A stretch of 64,000 nt of DNA, from assembly GCF_000829695.1 (NCBI RefSeq), contig NZ_BBNN01000027.1, positions 62,001-126,000 on the forward strand. Reading direction: 5' to 3'. Below the pieces are notes generated by a model, which was not told the origin of the DNA, did not search any database, and saw nothing but the letters and a program-made list of their open reading frames with translations. The DNA is from Streptomyces sp. NBRC 110035. GTDB lineage: Bacteria; Actinomycetota; Actinomycetes; Streptomycetales; Streptomycetaceae. The translations under genes and the position numbers were made by a program. Positions 24,901-32,174 of this stretch are shown in pieces; position 1 is the stretch's first letter; the number at the start of each line of letters is the position of its first letter.

Positions 24901-25716
24901 GATGTGGCCGCGCACGGCGAGCCAGCCGCCGAGCGCGAGCATCGCCACCTGGCCGAGGGCGGGGACGGCCTGGAGGGCCGGGGTGTACCGGGAGTTCAGC
25001 TTGACGGTGCGCAGTCGGCCCGCGAACAGCCGGCGACCGACCTCGCGGAGCTTGCCCGTCTCCTGCTCCTCCTGCCCGAAGCCCTTCACCACGCGGACGC
25101 CGCTGACCGCGCCGTCGACCACGCCGGCGACGGCGGCCGCCTGGGCCTGCGCGTACCAGGTGGACGGGTGCAGCCGGGTGCGGCTGCGCCTGGCGATCCA
25201 CCACAGGGCGGGGGCGACGGCGACGGCGACGGCCGTGAGCGGCAGCGACAGCGACGCCATGATCCCGAGCGAGATCAGGAACAGCAGGATGTTGCCGATG
25301 GTCATCGGCAGCATGAAGAGCAGGCCCTGGATCAGCTGGAGGTCGCTGGTGGCCCGCCCGACGACCTGCCCGGTGGACAACTCGTCCTGACGGCGGCCGT
25401 CGAGTCGGGTGATCGTCCCGTACATGTCGGTCCGCAGGTCGTGCTGGACGTGCAGGGCGAGCCGCCCGCCGTAGTAGCGGCGGACGTACGTGAGGACGTA
25501 GACGACGACCGCGGCACCGATCAGCGCGCCCGCCCAGGGGGCCATGGCGCGGGTGTGGTCGCCGATCACGTCGTCGATGATCACCTTGGTGAACAGCGGG
25601 ACCAGCGCCATCACGGCCATGCCGCCGAGGGACGAGCCCAGGGCCAGCACGACGTCCCCCGGATGACGCCACGCGTACGTGCCCAGTCGTCGTGCCCATC
25701 CCTGCTGCGGTGCCAC
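21985..25716 (-). CDS. Fused two-module ABC exporter with asymmetric ATPase sites
   Basis: 1243 residues with two complete TMD-NBD halves. NBD1: Walker A VGASGSGKST, signature TLSGGQRQRVALARAL, Walker B LLVLDDATSAVD, with Asp at the position of the catalytic Glu. NBD2: Walker A VGETGAGKST, altered signature NLSAGQRQLIALARAE, Walker B VLLLDEATAALD, with the normal Glu. The degenerate ATP site (NBD1 Walker B plus NBD2 signature) and the canonical site mirror heterodimeric exporters such as TM287/288 and BmrCD, here joined in one chain by a linker near residues 590-680. GTG 25716 has GGAGG eight bases upstream; the ATG at 25794 has a badly spaced site. Probable multidrug or lipid exporter. Confidence 0.87.
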   Translation of the reverse strand: MAPQQGWARRLGTYAWRHPGDVVLALGSSLGGMAVMALVPLFTKVIIDDVIGDHTRAMAPWAGALIGAAVVVYVLTYVRRYYGGRLALHVQHDLRTDMYGTITRLDGRRQDELSTGQVVGRATSDLQLIQGLLFMLPMTIGNILLFLISLGIMASLSLPLTAVAVAVAPALWWIARRSRTRLHPSTWYAQAQAAAVAGVVDGAVSGVRVVKGFGQEEQETGKLREVGRRLFAGRLRTVKLNSRYTPALQAVPALGQVAMLALGGWLAVRGHITLGTFVAFSTYLAQLVGPVRMLAVVLTVGQQARAATERVLELIDTEPALADGTKELPADAPATVEFDDVSFGYDPARPVLNGLSFEIRPGETLAVVGASGSGKSTVSLLLPRFYDVTGGAVLVGGHDVRELTAESLRAAIGLVPEDSFLFSDTVRANIAYGRPDATGEQIVAAARAAQADRFITELPDGYDTTVGEHGLTLSGGQRQRVALARALLTDPRLLVLDDATSAVDARVEHEIHEALAEVMRGRTTLLIAHRRSTLNLADRIAVLDGGRLADIGTHDELQRRSALYRRLLTDPDELGGVSPGHHPAVVLREDDTAGTTVRAELDAEFDAERGVTPHLWTGDREPKDTALAGSPATPELLAQVAALPPADDLPDVDERRAVQPEESYGLRRLLRGFRTPLLVSLGLVAVDAGAGLLLPVLIRNGIDDGVTRAALGAVWAAALLGLLAVVVQWAAQTGEIRMTGRTGERVLYSLRLKIFAQLQRLGLDYYERELTGRIMTRMTTDVDALSTFLQTGLVTAFVSVVTFFGIMAALLVIDVQLALVVFATLPPLVIATYFFRRASVKAYELARERVSVVNADLQESVSGLRIVQAFGREREGNRRFAERSDGYRAARIRGQWLISVYFPFVQFLASSAAVAVLVVGGIRVDDGTLTTGALVAYLLYIDLFFAPVQQLSQVFDGYQQASVSLGRIQELLREPTSTRDAAKPLGVPSLRGRVVFEDVRFAYGDEEEALGGIDLDIPAGQTVAFVGETGAGKSTLVKLVARFYDPTGGRVTVDGTDLRDLDITAYRHRLGVVPQEAYLFPGTIRDAIAYGRPDATDAEVEAAARAVGAHEMIATLEDGYLHEVAERGRNLSAGQRQLIALARAELVDPDVLLLDEATAALDLATEAQVNRATDRLAGRRTTLVVAHRLTTAARADRVVVMDHGRVAEDGTHDELLARDGKYAALWRTFVGQAEPEEPVGAGR

Positions 25717-26013
25717 GCGGGTGCCCTCCGGTCGTCCTGATCGGACCGTCCTGATCTGCCGGAAGACACCAACGCCCACCGAGCCGGATTTCATCCCTCC
25801 GCCCCCTTCGGGACGGCCGCCCCCGGCGGGGTGACGGGCGGGGCGGACCGCCGGCCCCGGCGCACCCGGGCGTCCCGGGCCCGTGGCCACGGAGCGGGGC
25901 GCTCCTCCAGAAGGACGTCACGCAATCGACACGTCATGTACATTCCCATGACCTCATGTCCATGTCACGATGCGAGCACCCTGACTCAACCCGCGTAGAT
26001 CGGACGCCCCCAC
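25717..26013. other. Intergenic between ABC exporter and endonuclease
   Basis: About 297 bases. GTCCTGATC is repeated near 25733 and 25748. Close to the endonuclease start the DNA is rich in CATG and contains ATGTACAT (palindrome near 25935). No gene seen. Confidence 0.45.
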
Positions 26014-26847
26014 ATGCTCGCGATACGCATGCGCACCCGGCGCCACAAGGCGCCGGCGTTCGCCACGGCCGCCGCGCTCACCGCCCTGGCCGTCCCCGCC
26101 CTCACCGCGACCCCCGCCACGGCCACGCCCACGGCCCCCGCCACCGCCACCGCCACGACCTACGATTCGACGTACTACAAGAACGCGGTCGGCAAGACGG
26201 GGACCGCTCTGAAGTCCTCGCTGCACACGATCATCAGCAACCAGACGAAGCTGTCCTACTCGGGCGTCTGGAACGCGCTGAAGGCCACCGACCAGGACCC
26301 CCGCAACAGCAACAACGTGGTCCTGCTGTACTCGGGCCTCTCCCGCAGCAAGTCCCTCAACGGCGGCGACACCGGCGACTGGAACCGCGAGCACGTGTGG
26401 GCCCAGTCCCACGGCGGCTTCGGCACCTCCACCGGCCCCGGCACCGACATCCACCACCTGCGCCCGACGGACGTCCGGGTCAACAGCATCCGCGGCAACA
26501 AGGACTTCGACAACGGCGGCAGCGCCGTCTCGGGCGGCGGCGGCAGCCTCACCGACTCCGACTCCTTCGAGCCCCGCGACGCCGTCAAGGGCGACGTGGC
26601 CCGCATGATCTTCTACATGGCGGTCCGCTACGAGGGCGGCGACGGCTGGGCCGACCTGGAGGTCAACGGCAACGTCAACAACGGCAGCGCCCCCTACATG
26701 GGCAGGCTCTCCGTACTGAAGGCCTGGAACGAGCAGGACCCGCCGGACGCCTTCGAGGAGCGCCGCAACCAGGTCATCTACGACTCCTACCAGCACAACC
26801 GCAACCCGTTCATCGACCACCCGGAGTGGGTCGAGGCGATCTGGTAG
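26014..26847 (+). CDS. Secreted endonuclease I family nuclease
   Basis: 277 residues. The signal peptide has two basic stretches then a hydrophobic core (AFATAAALTALAVPALTA) and an Ala/Thr/Pro-rich linker. The mature enzyme belongs to the EndA/BsnA/Vvn endonuclease I family: TGDWNREHVWAQSHG near 123-137 (catalytic His region), TDIHHLRPTDVRVNSIRGNK near 146-165 with the His pair and Asn metal ligand, and a conserved end HNRNPFIDHPEWVEAIW. Probably a Mg-dependent nonspecific DNase used for nutrient salvage or during programmed lysis. Start 26014 lacks a strong ribosome site; ATG 26029 is an alternative. Confidence 0.88.
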   Translation: MLAIRMRTRRHKAPAFATAAALTALAVPALTATPATATPTAPATATATTYDSTYYKNAVGKTGTALKSSLHTIISNQTKLSYSGVWNALKATDQDPRNSNNVVLLYSGLSRSKSLNGGDTGDWNREHVWAQSHGGFGTSTGPGTDIHHLRPTDVRVNSIRGNKDFDNGGSAVSGGGGSLTDSDSFEPRDAVKGDVARMIFYMAVRYEGGDGWADLEVNGNVNNGSAPYMGRLSVLKAWNEQDPPDAFEERRNQVIYDSYQHNRNPFIDHPEWVEAIW

Positions 26848-27063
26848 GGCCCCGCGACGCCCGTGGTGCCCGGCGACGGTCCCCGAGCACCACGGCACCA
26901 CCCCGGCAGCCCCGCCCGCCCGGACGAAGCCCTACCCGTCGGCCTCGCACCGTCCGACCTCGAGGAAGTACCGCAGGGCGTCCGGGGTGCGTTCGTCCGG
27001 AGCCGCTTCCGCCGCTGCGCGCAGTGGCTCTGCTCAGGGCAACAGCAAGGGACTACGAACATC

Positions 27064-27285
27064 ATGGCTGACCGAGCGATACCGAACGCAGGGGCGCTGA
27101 AGGGCCGGCGGAAGTCCTCTCGCAGCAACTACCAGGACGGCAGCTGCCTGGAGGTCCTGGACAACTGCCCCACGGGCGTCCCCGTCCGCGACTCCAAGGC
27201 CCCCGAGGGGCCCGCACTGGTCTTCCCCTCGGCCGGGTGGGCGTCGTTCGTTGCAGGGGTCAAGAACGGACACCTTTTCATCTGA
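27064..27285 (+). CDS. DUF397 family small protein
   Basis: 73 residues. Shows the DUF397 pattern: RRKSSRSNYQDGSCLEVLD (usually WRKSSYSxxxGxCVEVA), VPVRDSKAPEGPALVFPSAG and WASFVAGVK. In Streptomyces such genes normally follow an XRE-type regulator with a DUF5753 domain and the pair is linked to antitoxin-like or developmental control (for example BldB-like and WhiJ-like systems). Here no intact XRE gene is adjacent, so this is an orphan or the partner was lost. ATG 27064 has a weak purine stretch upstream. It is followed directly by a terminator hairpin. Confidence 0.82.
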   Translation: MADRAIPNAGALKGRRKSSRSNYQDGSCLEVLDNCPTGVPVRDSKAPEGPALVFPSAGWASFVAGVKNGHLFI

Positions 27286-27303
27286 CTACTCACCGCGCCG
27301 ATT

Positions 27304-27335
27304 CGTCCGGCCCGCCTTGTGGCGCGGGCCGGACG
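27304..27335. terminator. Bidirectional hairpin between DUF397 and the hsdS remnant
   Basis: CGTCCGGCCCGC (27304-27315) pairs perfectly with GCGGGCCGGACG (27324-27335) around an 8-base loop, at the meeting point of converging genes. Confidence 0.65.
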
Positions 27336-27343
27336 TCCCCCAC

Positions 27344-27457
27344 TCAGGCCGCCGCGACAGGTACCGCAACCTGCCCAGACAGCAAGTCGTCCACAAGCCC
27401 TTGCTTGAGTTGACGCAGCTTCGCAAGCTCGGCGAGGCCGAGAGGGGTCAGTACGTG
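27344..27457 (-). pseudogene. 3' remnant of a type I restriction specificity gene (hsdS)
   Basis: The frame ending at 27344 encodes LGLAELAKLRQLKQGLVDDL followed by LSGQVAVPV, which matches the conserved C-terminus of HsdS subunits (typically ELxKLRxLKQGLMDDLLTGRVRV). Nothing of the two target-recognition domains remains: upstream the DNA is the truncated rloB in another frame. The join lies near 27450. Interpreted as a deletion junction inside a former type I restriction locus. Confidence 0.6.
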
Positions 27458-27831
27458 TCGATGTGCAGCGCCTTCTGATCCAGCGCGTCGCGGACGTACT
27501 TGTAGTTGTCGTGGTCGAAGAGGCACCAGACCTGAGGCAGGTACTCAGCCTCCAGCTTGGCCCGCTTCGCCTTGCGGTCCTCTTCGCGCTTCAGCCTGAT
27601 CGCCTGCTCGACGAGGTCGAGCGGCTTGCGCCCGCTGTCCGCCCTGCGGTTGGCGATGTGTATCTCCACCGGCACCTCGTCGGCGAGTGGGACGCCCTGG
27701 TCCTTGAGGATGTCGAGATACGAGGGCTCGGTCACCTTGCCCTCGGTGAAAACGAAGACCTGACGCCTGCGCTGCCCGCCCCGTCGAGCCGGACGCTCCC
27801 ACGAGTCCCTGCCCTTCTGCGCCCGCCCCAT
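27448..27831 (-). pseudogene. 5' part of rloB, truncated
   Basis: 127 codons starting at ATG 27831. It has the RloB-domain opening RRQVFVFTEGKVTEPSYLDI (Toprim-like EGxxTE) and the acidic strand QVWCLFDHDN of this family, then stops at HIDTY. Complete RloB proteins are about 200-230 residues, so the C-terminal third, including the usual NPCFELWLxLH-like block, is missing. The start overlaps the stop of the upstream rloA fragment (TGATG). Rlo means restriction-linked ORF; RloA/RloB pairs accompany hsd loci. Confidence 0.68.
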
Positions 27832-28082
27832 CAGTCGCGCCCCGCCCTGTCCGCTCGCTCGCCCGTCCCGTCGTACGCGCCGGCCTCACGCGCCACCAGC
27901 AGCCTCCGCGCGATCTGCCCCTCCAGGAGAGCCGGAACCCCGCCGAAGACCCCGGCGAGATAGGACTGCGTGAGGTCCTCGTCCTCGCCCGGCTCCGCAT
28001 CGGTGAGCGGGTACAGCCCGGTCGCCCCGTCCTTGTCTTTCTCCGTCAGCCACACCTGCGCCGGGGCGAGGAGCCGCTCGAG
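27831..28082 (-). pseudogene. 3' remnant of rloA (AAA-family ATPase)
   Basis: The open frame ending at 27831 encodes LLAPAQVWLTEKDKDGATGL then YPLTD, EDLTQSYLAGVFGGVPAL and a polar tail. This corresponds to the C-terminus of RloA-type ATPases encoded upstream of RloB (pattern QxWLxEKD..G.T.LYPLTDF...YLxGxYGaVP). Walker motifs and the body of the protein are absent; homology ends near 28082. The overlapping stop/start with rloB shows the original operon order was kept. Confidence 0.6.
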
Positions 28083-28205
28083 GCGATCCGGTGGCGGACG
28101 GTCCCCCGATACGGACGGCGACGGGCACCGGCCGTCCGCTCCGCGCAGGTGCGTCGCGGAGCGGGTGAGCCCGTCCCGGCCCGCCCGGCATCCGCCCGGA
28201 ACGTC

Positions 28206-28616
28206 TCAGGCCTTCGGCTGGGTGAAGCGGATGCGGTTGCCGAAGGGGTCGCGCAGGCCGCAGTCGATTCCGTACGGGCGCTCGGTGGGTTCCTCGGTGA
28301 ACTCCACGCCCTTCTCCAGCAGCCTCTCGTAGGTCTTGCGGCAGTCGTCCGTGGTGAGGACGAGCCAACCGCCCATGGCGCCCTTGGTCACCAGCTCGCG
28401 TACCTGCTCCGCCGTCTCCTCCGACATCGCCGGAGCGCCCGGCTTCTCCAGGAGGATCTGCCGCTCGGGGTGGCCGGGGACGCTGACGGTCAGCCAGCGC
28501 ATGAAGCCCATGTCGATGTCCGCGGCGACCTCCAGACCGAGCGTGCCGGCGTAGAAGTCGAGGGCCTGGTCCTGGTCGAGGACGTATATCTGTGACTGCG
28601 TGATGGCGTTGAACAT
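28206..28616 (-). CDS. VOC family (glyoxalase/bleomycin-resistance fold) protein
   Basis: 136 residues. Two beta-alpha-beta-beta-beta modules: QSQIYVLDQDQALDFYAGTL near 7-26 with GLEV, then GGWLVLTTDDCRKTYERLLE near 83-102 and GIDCGLRDPFGNRIRFTQP at the end, typical of the small VOC proteins. Start ATG 28616 is favoured over GTG 28625 because TAGCGT (28629-28624) sits seven bases upstream, giving a leaderless arrangement. The AraC-family gene lies upstream in the same direction, a frequent Streptomyces pair. It could bind or modify a toxic small molecule; the substrate is unknown. Confidence 0.83.
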   Translation of the reverse strand: MFNAITQSQIYVLDQDQALDFYAGTLGLEVAADIDMGFMRWLTVSVPGHPERQILLEKPGAPAMSEETAEQVRELVTKGAMGGWLVLTTDDCRKTYERLLEKGVEFTEEPTERPYGIDCGLRDPFGNRIRFTQPKA

Positions 28617-28697
28617 GACGCTCACGCTATCGAGTCGGCCGGACGGAAACTTATCCGGAACTGCTCGGTTGCCGGCCGCCGGACACCTGCCGGAAGG

Positions 28698-29090
28698 TCA
28701 GGTACTCGGTCGGGTCCACGCCATCGTGAAGCACGTCGGCACGCCCACGGCCCTCGCCTCCTTGCGGTACGTGCGTGGTGACCGGCCGACGATGTCGCGG
28801 AACGTACGGCTGAAGGTTCCCGGGCTGCCGAAGCCGACCTCGAAGCCGATGTCCGTCACGCTGCGGCCGGTCTCCCGCAGCAGGAACATCGCCCGTTCCA
28901 CCCGGCGGCGCTGGAGGTAGCGGTGCGGTGTCTCACCGAACGTGGCCCGGAAGGTCCGCGTGAAGTGCGCCGGTGACACGTGCGCGATGCGCGCCAGGGC
29001 GGGGACGTCCATCGGCTGCGCGTAGTCACGGTCCATCGCGTCCCGCGCACGGAGCATGCGGCGGTTGGTCTCTTCGGCGGCGCGGCTCAC
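28698..29090 (-). CDS. Short AraC-family transcriptional regulator
   Basis: 130 residues, essentially only the AraC DNA-binding domain. First HTH MDVPALARIAHVSPAHFTRT near 27-46; second HTH SVTDIGFEVGFGSPGTFSRT near 76-95, followed by FRDIVGRSPRTYRKEA. No effector-binding domain, so it may sense nothing directly or respond to redox or partner proteins, as SoxS-type regulators do. The GTG start has GGGATGG in the upstream region. It precedes the VOC gene on the same strand and probably controls it. Confidence 0.85.
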   Translation of the reverse strand: MSRAAEETNRRMLRARDAMDRDYAQPMDVPALARIAHVSPAHFTRTFRATFGETPHRYLQRRRVERAMFLLRETGRSVTDIGFEVGFGSPGTFSRTFRDIVGRSPRTYRKEARAVGVPTCFTMAWTRPST

Positions 29091-29140
29091 GCTGCCATCC
29101 CATCACGGTCCACCCGCCGCCCACCACGCGCGGACCGGCT

Positions 29141-30409
29141 CTACTCGATCGGCTTCTCGCCCCGGGGCGGCCGGGCGCGGGCCACGAAGGGCCGGGAGAG
29201 GACGGTGACGGCGACGGAGAGGGCGGCCAGGGCGGTGATCGTGGTGCCGGGGGTGAGGTACAGGGCGACGGCGCCGGCGAGTGCGGCTCCGATGCCCTGC
29301 CAGGTCATCCGGCCGGCGGACTCGACGCCCTGGACCTGGCCGCGGACCGGGTCCGGGGTCAGCGCGAGCAGCTGCTCCTGGAGCGGCAGGGTGGCGGCGA
29401 ACCCGGCGCCGGCCACGAACGCCGCGACCGCCGCCGCCCACGGGGGCGGGCCGGCGGCGAACAGCAGGTAGGGCACGGCGAGCAGCAGCCGCAGGGCGAA
29501 GGCGCAGCGGCGTCGCCGGCCGGCGGTGAGCAGTCGCCCGACCGCCAGGTCCCCGAGCAGCATGCCGGCCGAGCCGGCGGCCAGGAGGACGCCGGCGTGC
29601 TCGGGGTCGTAGGAGATGAACAGGGCCTCGCAGCCGACGATCAGACCGTTGGGGACCCACAGGTTCAGCAGCAGCGCGCGCCTGCCGGGGTGGGAGAGGA
29701 GTTCGACGTCGGCCGCCCAGGTCCGGCGCAGTCCGGGACGACGGGCCGGATCGGCCGTACGGGCCGTGCGGGCCGAGTGCTCCCGGACGGTGGTCGCCAC
29801 GGTGACGAGCCCGAGTGCGGTCAGGGCGGCGGCGACGGCGAAGACCTCGTGCGGGCTCAGGTGGCGGAGCAGGACCGCGCCGGCGGCGAAGCCGAGGACG
29901 GCCGTGCCGCCCGAGGTGATGTTCATCAGCGACCGCGCCACCGCGTACGTGGAGGCGGGGACGACTTCGGCGAGCAGCCCCAACCGCGTTCCGGTGCCGA
30001 GGGACTGGAAGAACCCCAGCACCAGGAGCAGGCCGAACCGGGCGGCCAGGGGCAGCCCCGGGACCGCCTGCGCGGCGACGCCCGCCAGGGAGAGGCACTG
30101 GAGCGTGACGAGGGTCCGGCGCGGGCGGTGCCCGTCCGCGACCGACATCAGGGTCAGCGCGCCGAGCACCGTGGCGAACGTGGCGCCGTACATGCTCACG
30201 GCGGTCAGGAACGGGGACCCGGTCCTGTCGTCGACCAGCGTGCCGAGCGCGAAGCCCGACAGGGTGCTCGCGGCGACCGTCAGCGTGAAACTGACGTGCA
30301 GGCCGGCGAACTCACGGTTGCGGAGCAGGGCGCGGTAGCCGGCGGGAGGAGCCCCGGTGGGGGCGGGAGCGCGTGCGGAAGGGGGCGCGGAGGCGTCGTC
30401 GGAGGGCAT
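29141..30409 (-). CDS. MFS efflux transporter
   Basis: 422 residues with about 12 hydrophobic helices, beginning after a 30-residue Pro/Ala-rich cytoplasmic tail with LLRNREFAGLHVSFTLTVAA. Between helices 2 and 3 lies the motif SVADGHRPRRTLV, a form of MFS motif A. The central loop contains TTVREHSARTARTADPARRP. It is probably a drug or metabolite exporter of the actinobacterial DHA1-like type. ATG 30409 follows the ribosome site CGGAGG by nine bases, but this site is the 3' arm of a terminator-like hairpin with six T. A TTG at 30451 would add 14 residues in frame. The leader suggests controlled expression. Confidence 0.83.
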   Translation of the reverse strand: MPSDDASAPPSARAPAPTGAPPAGYRALLRNREFAGLHVSFTLTVAASTLSGFALGTLVDDRTGSPFLTAVSMYGATFATVLGALTLMSVADGHRPRRTLVTLQCLSLAGVAAQAVPGLPLAARFGLLLVLGFFQSLGTGTRLGLLAEVVPASTYAVARSLMNITSGGTAVLGFAAGAVLLRHLSPHEVFAVAAALTALGLVTVATTVREHSARTARTADPARRPGLRRTWAADVELLSHPGRRALLLNLWVPNGLIVGCEALFISYDPEHAGVLLAAGSAGMLLGDLAVGRLLTAGRRRRCAFALRLLLAVPYLLFAAGPPPWAAAVAAFVAGAGFAATLPLQEQLLALTPDPVRGQVQGVESAGRMTWQGIGAALAGAVALYLTPGTTITALAALSVAVTVLSRPFVARARPPRGEKPIE

Positions 30410-30410
30410 G

Positions 30411-30448
30411 AAAAAAGCCTCCGTATGCGCCCGCTGGGCGCCGGAGGC
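30411..30448 (-). terminator. Hairpin plus T6 directly before the MFS start codon
   Basis: On the minus strand GCCTCCG-GCGCCC (30448-30436) pairs with GGGCGC-CGGAGGC (30432-30417) with a 3-base ATA bulge and an AGC loop, followed by TTTTTT and then C-ATG of the MFS gene. It fits an intrinsic terminator of the upstream ThDP-enzyme transcript and also sequesters the MFS ribosome site. Confidence 0.72.
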
Positions 30449-30458
30449 CAACTCGCAC

Positions 30459-30464
30459 AGTCTA
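30459..30464 (-). promoter_or_regulatory. -10 element for the MFS gene
   Basis: TAGACT on the minus strand, its TAG being the stop codon of the ThDP gene. A start near 30452 would give a leader of only about 43 bases consisting almost entirely of the terminator-like hairpin. The -35 box is not clear. Confidence 0.4.
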
Positions 30465-32174
30465 GCAGGGAGTTCGGCCGGCAGGCGCCCGGTCCAGGTG
30501 GGTGGGTGCGAACATCCGCAGGACCGTGGGGAGGACGACCACCGACGGGCCCGGCGTGTTCAGGGCCCGGGACAGGTCGTGCTCCAGGGTGCCGGGGGTG
30601 GTCTGCACGCCCGGGACGCCGAAGGACTGTGCCAGGGCCACGAAGTCCGGGCGGGTCAGGTCGGTCGCCGTGGCCTCGCCGTAGGCGTCGGTCATGTACG
30701 CGCGCAGGATGCCGTAGCCGCCGTCGTCGACGATCAGCCAGGTGACGTCGAGGTCGTACTGGCGGGCGGTGGCCAGTTCGGCGACGGAGTACAGGGCGCC
30801 GCCGTCCCCGGAGACCGCGAGGACCGGGCGGGTGGGGTCGGCGACCGCCGCGCCGAGGGCGGCCGGGAGGCCGTAGCCGAGGCCGCCGGCGCCCTGGGCG
30901 GAGTGCAGGTGGTTGGGTCCCTTGGCGTCGAAGGCGGACCAGGCCCAGTAGGCCAGGATCGTCATGTCCCAGAAGGAGGGCGAGTCTGCGGGCAGGGCGC
31001 GGCGGACCGACGCCAGCACCTCCTGTTCCAGGGTCAGTCCCTGGGAGGCGATGCGTTCGGCGACCTTCGACACCAGTGTGCGCACGCGCTCCGGCGCCGC
31101 CTCGTCCTCGCGCGGCTCCACCGTCTCCAGCAGGGCCTGGAGGGCGAGGCGGGCGTCCGCGTGGATACCGAGCGCGGGGTGGTTGGACTCCAGCTTGCCG
31201 AGGTCGGCCTCGATCTGGACGATCCGGCCGCGCGGCGTGAACGTGTGGTGGTTCGAGGAGAGTTCGCCCAGTCCCGAGCCCACGACCAGGAGCACGTCGG
31301 CGTCCTGGAGGAAGTCCGTCGTGTGGCGGTCCTCCAGCCAGGACTGCAACGACAGAGGGTGCGTCCAGGGGAAGGCGCCCTTGCCGCCGGGGGTGGTGAC
31401 GACCGGCGCCCGGAGGCGTTCGGCGAGCTTGCGGAGCTTGCCCGAGGCGTCGGAGCGGATCACTCCCCCGCCCGCGATGATCGCGGGGCGTTCCGCGTGC
31501 GTCAGCCAGTGGGCGGCCACCGCCGTCAGCTCGGGGCGCGGGGGCAGTTCGTCGGGGGTGGCGTCCATGGCCGTCACGACCGGGAGGGACGTCGGGGCCG
31601 CCAGCACGTCCTGCGGGATCTCCACCCACACGGGGCCGTGCGGCACCGTCAGCGCCGACTTCCAGGCCCCGGTGACCGCCGACGGGATCTGGGACGCGGT
31701 GCGCGCGGTGTGGACGGACTTGACCACGCCCCGGAACGAGGCGGCCTGGTCGGGCAGTTCGTGCAGGTAGCCGTGGCGGCCGCCGCCCAGTCCGGCGGTC
31801 GGCACCTGGCTGCCGATCGCCAGTACGGGGGCGGAGGCGGCGGCGGCCTCCTGGAGCGCGGGCAGCGCGGTCAGCGCGCCCGGTCCGGTCGACAGCAGCA
31901 GCGGGGCCGCCTCGCCGGTGAGGCGGCCGTACGCGTCCGCCGCGAAGGCGGCGTTGTTCTCCACCCGCAGGCCGACGTACCGGAGGTCCGAGCGGCGCAG
32001 GGCGTCGAAGACGCCGAGCGCGTGCCGGCCGGGCAGGCCGAAGACGGTCGTCGCGCCGAGGCCGGCCAGGGTCTCCACGACCAGGTCGCCGCCGGTGCGG
32101 CCGCCGGGAGGGTTCAGCGCGGCCTCCGTCTGTGCGGCGGTCGGGCGGAGCACCAGGTCGTGGTCGTGGGTCAC
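30462..32174 (-). CDS. Thiamine diphosphate-dependent enzyme (acetolactate synthase-like)
   Basis: 570 residues with the three-domain layout of the POX/AHAS family. Pyrimidine-binding domain: GGDLVVETLAGLGATTVFGL near 28-47 with the conserved Glu in RVENNAAFAADAYGRLTG. Central domain: ERPAIIAGGGVIRSDASGKL. PP-binding domain: GDGGALYSVAELATARQYDL, containing the GDG and the Mg-binding segment ending VDDGGYGILRAYM (usually NN; here DDGGYG). The GTG start overlaps the stop of the agmatinase gene as GTGA, so the pair is translationally coupled. A 2-oxo acid decarboxylase or carboligase acting on a product of guanidino-compound breakdown is a reasonable guess; housekeeping ilvB is unlikely. Confidence 0.83.
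   Translation of the reverse strand: MTHDHDLVLRPTAAQTEAALNPPGGRTGGDLVVETLAGLGATTVFGLPGRHALGVFDALRRSDLRYVGLRVENNAAFAADAYGRLTGEAAPLLLSTGPGALTALPALQEAAAASAPVLAIGSQVPTAGLGGGRHGYLHELPDQAASFRGVVKSVHTARTASQIPSAVTGAWKSALTVPHGPVWVEIPQDVLAAPTSLPVVTAMDATPDELPPRPELTAVAAHWLTHAERPAIIAGGGVIRSDASGKLRKLAERLRAPVVTTPGGKGAFPWTHPLSLQSWLEDRHTTDFLQDADVLLVVGSGLGELSSNHHTFTPRGRIVQIEADLGKLESNHPALGIHADARLALQALLETVEPREDEAAPERVRTLVSKVAERIASQGLTLEQEVLASVRRALPADSPSFWDMTILAYWAWSAFDAKGPNHLHSAQGAGGLGYGLPAALGAAVADPTRPVLAVSGDGGALYSVAELATARQYDLDVTWLIVDDGGYGILRAYMTDAYGEATATDLTRPDFVALAQSFGVPGVQTTPGTLEHDLSRALNTPGPSVVVLPTVLRMFAPTHLDRAPAGRTPC

Noticed and set aside
26848..27063. XRE regulator upstream of the DUF397 gene
   Set aside because: No HTH or DUF5753 motif found in any frame of this short interval.
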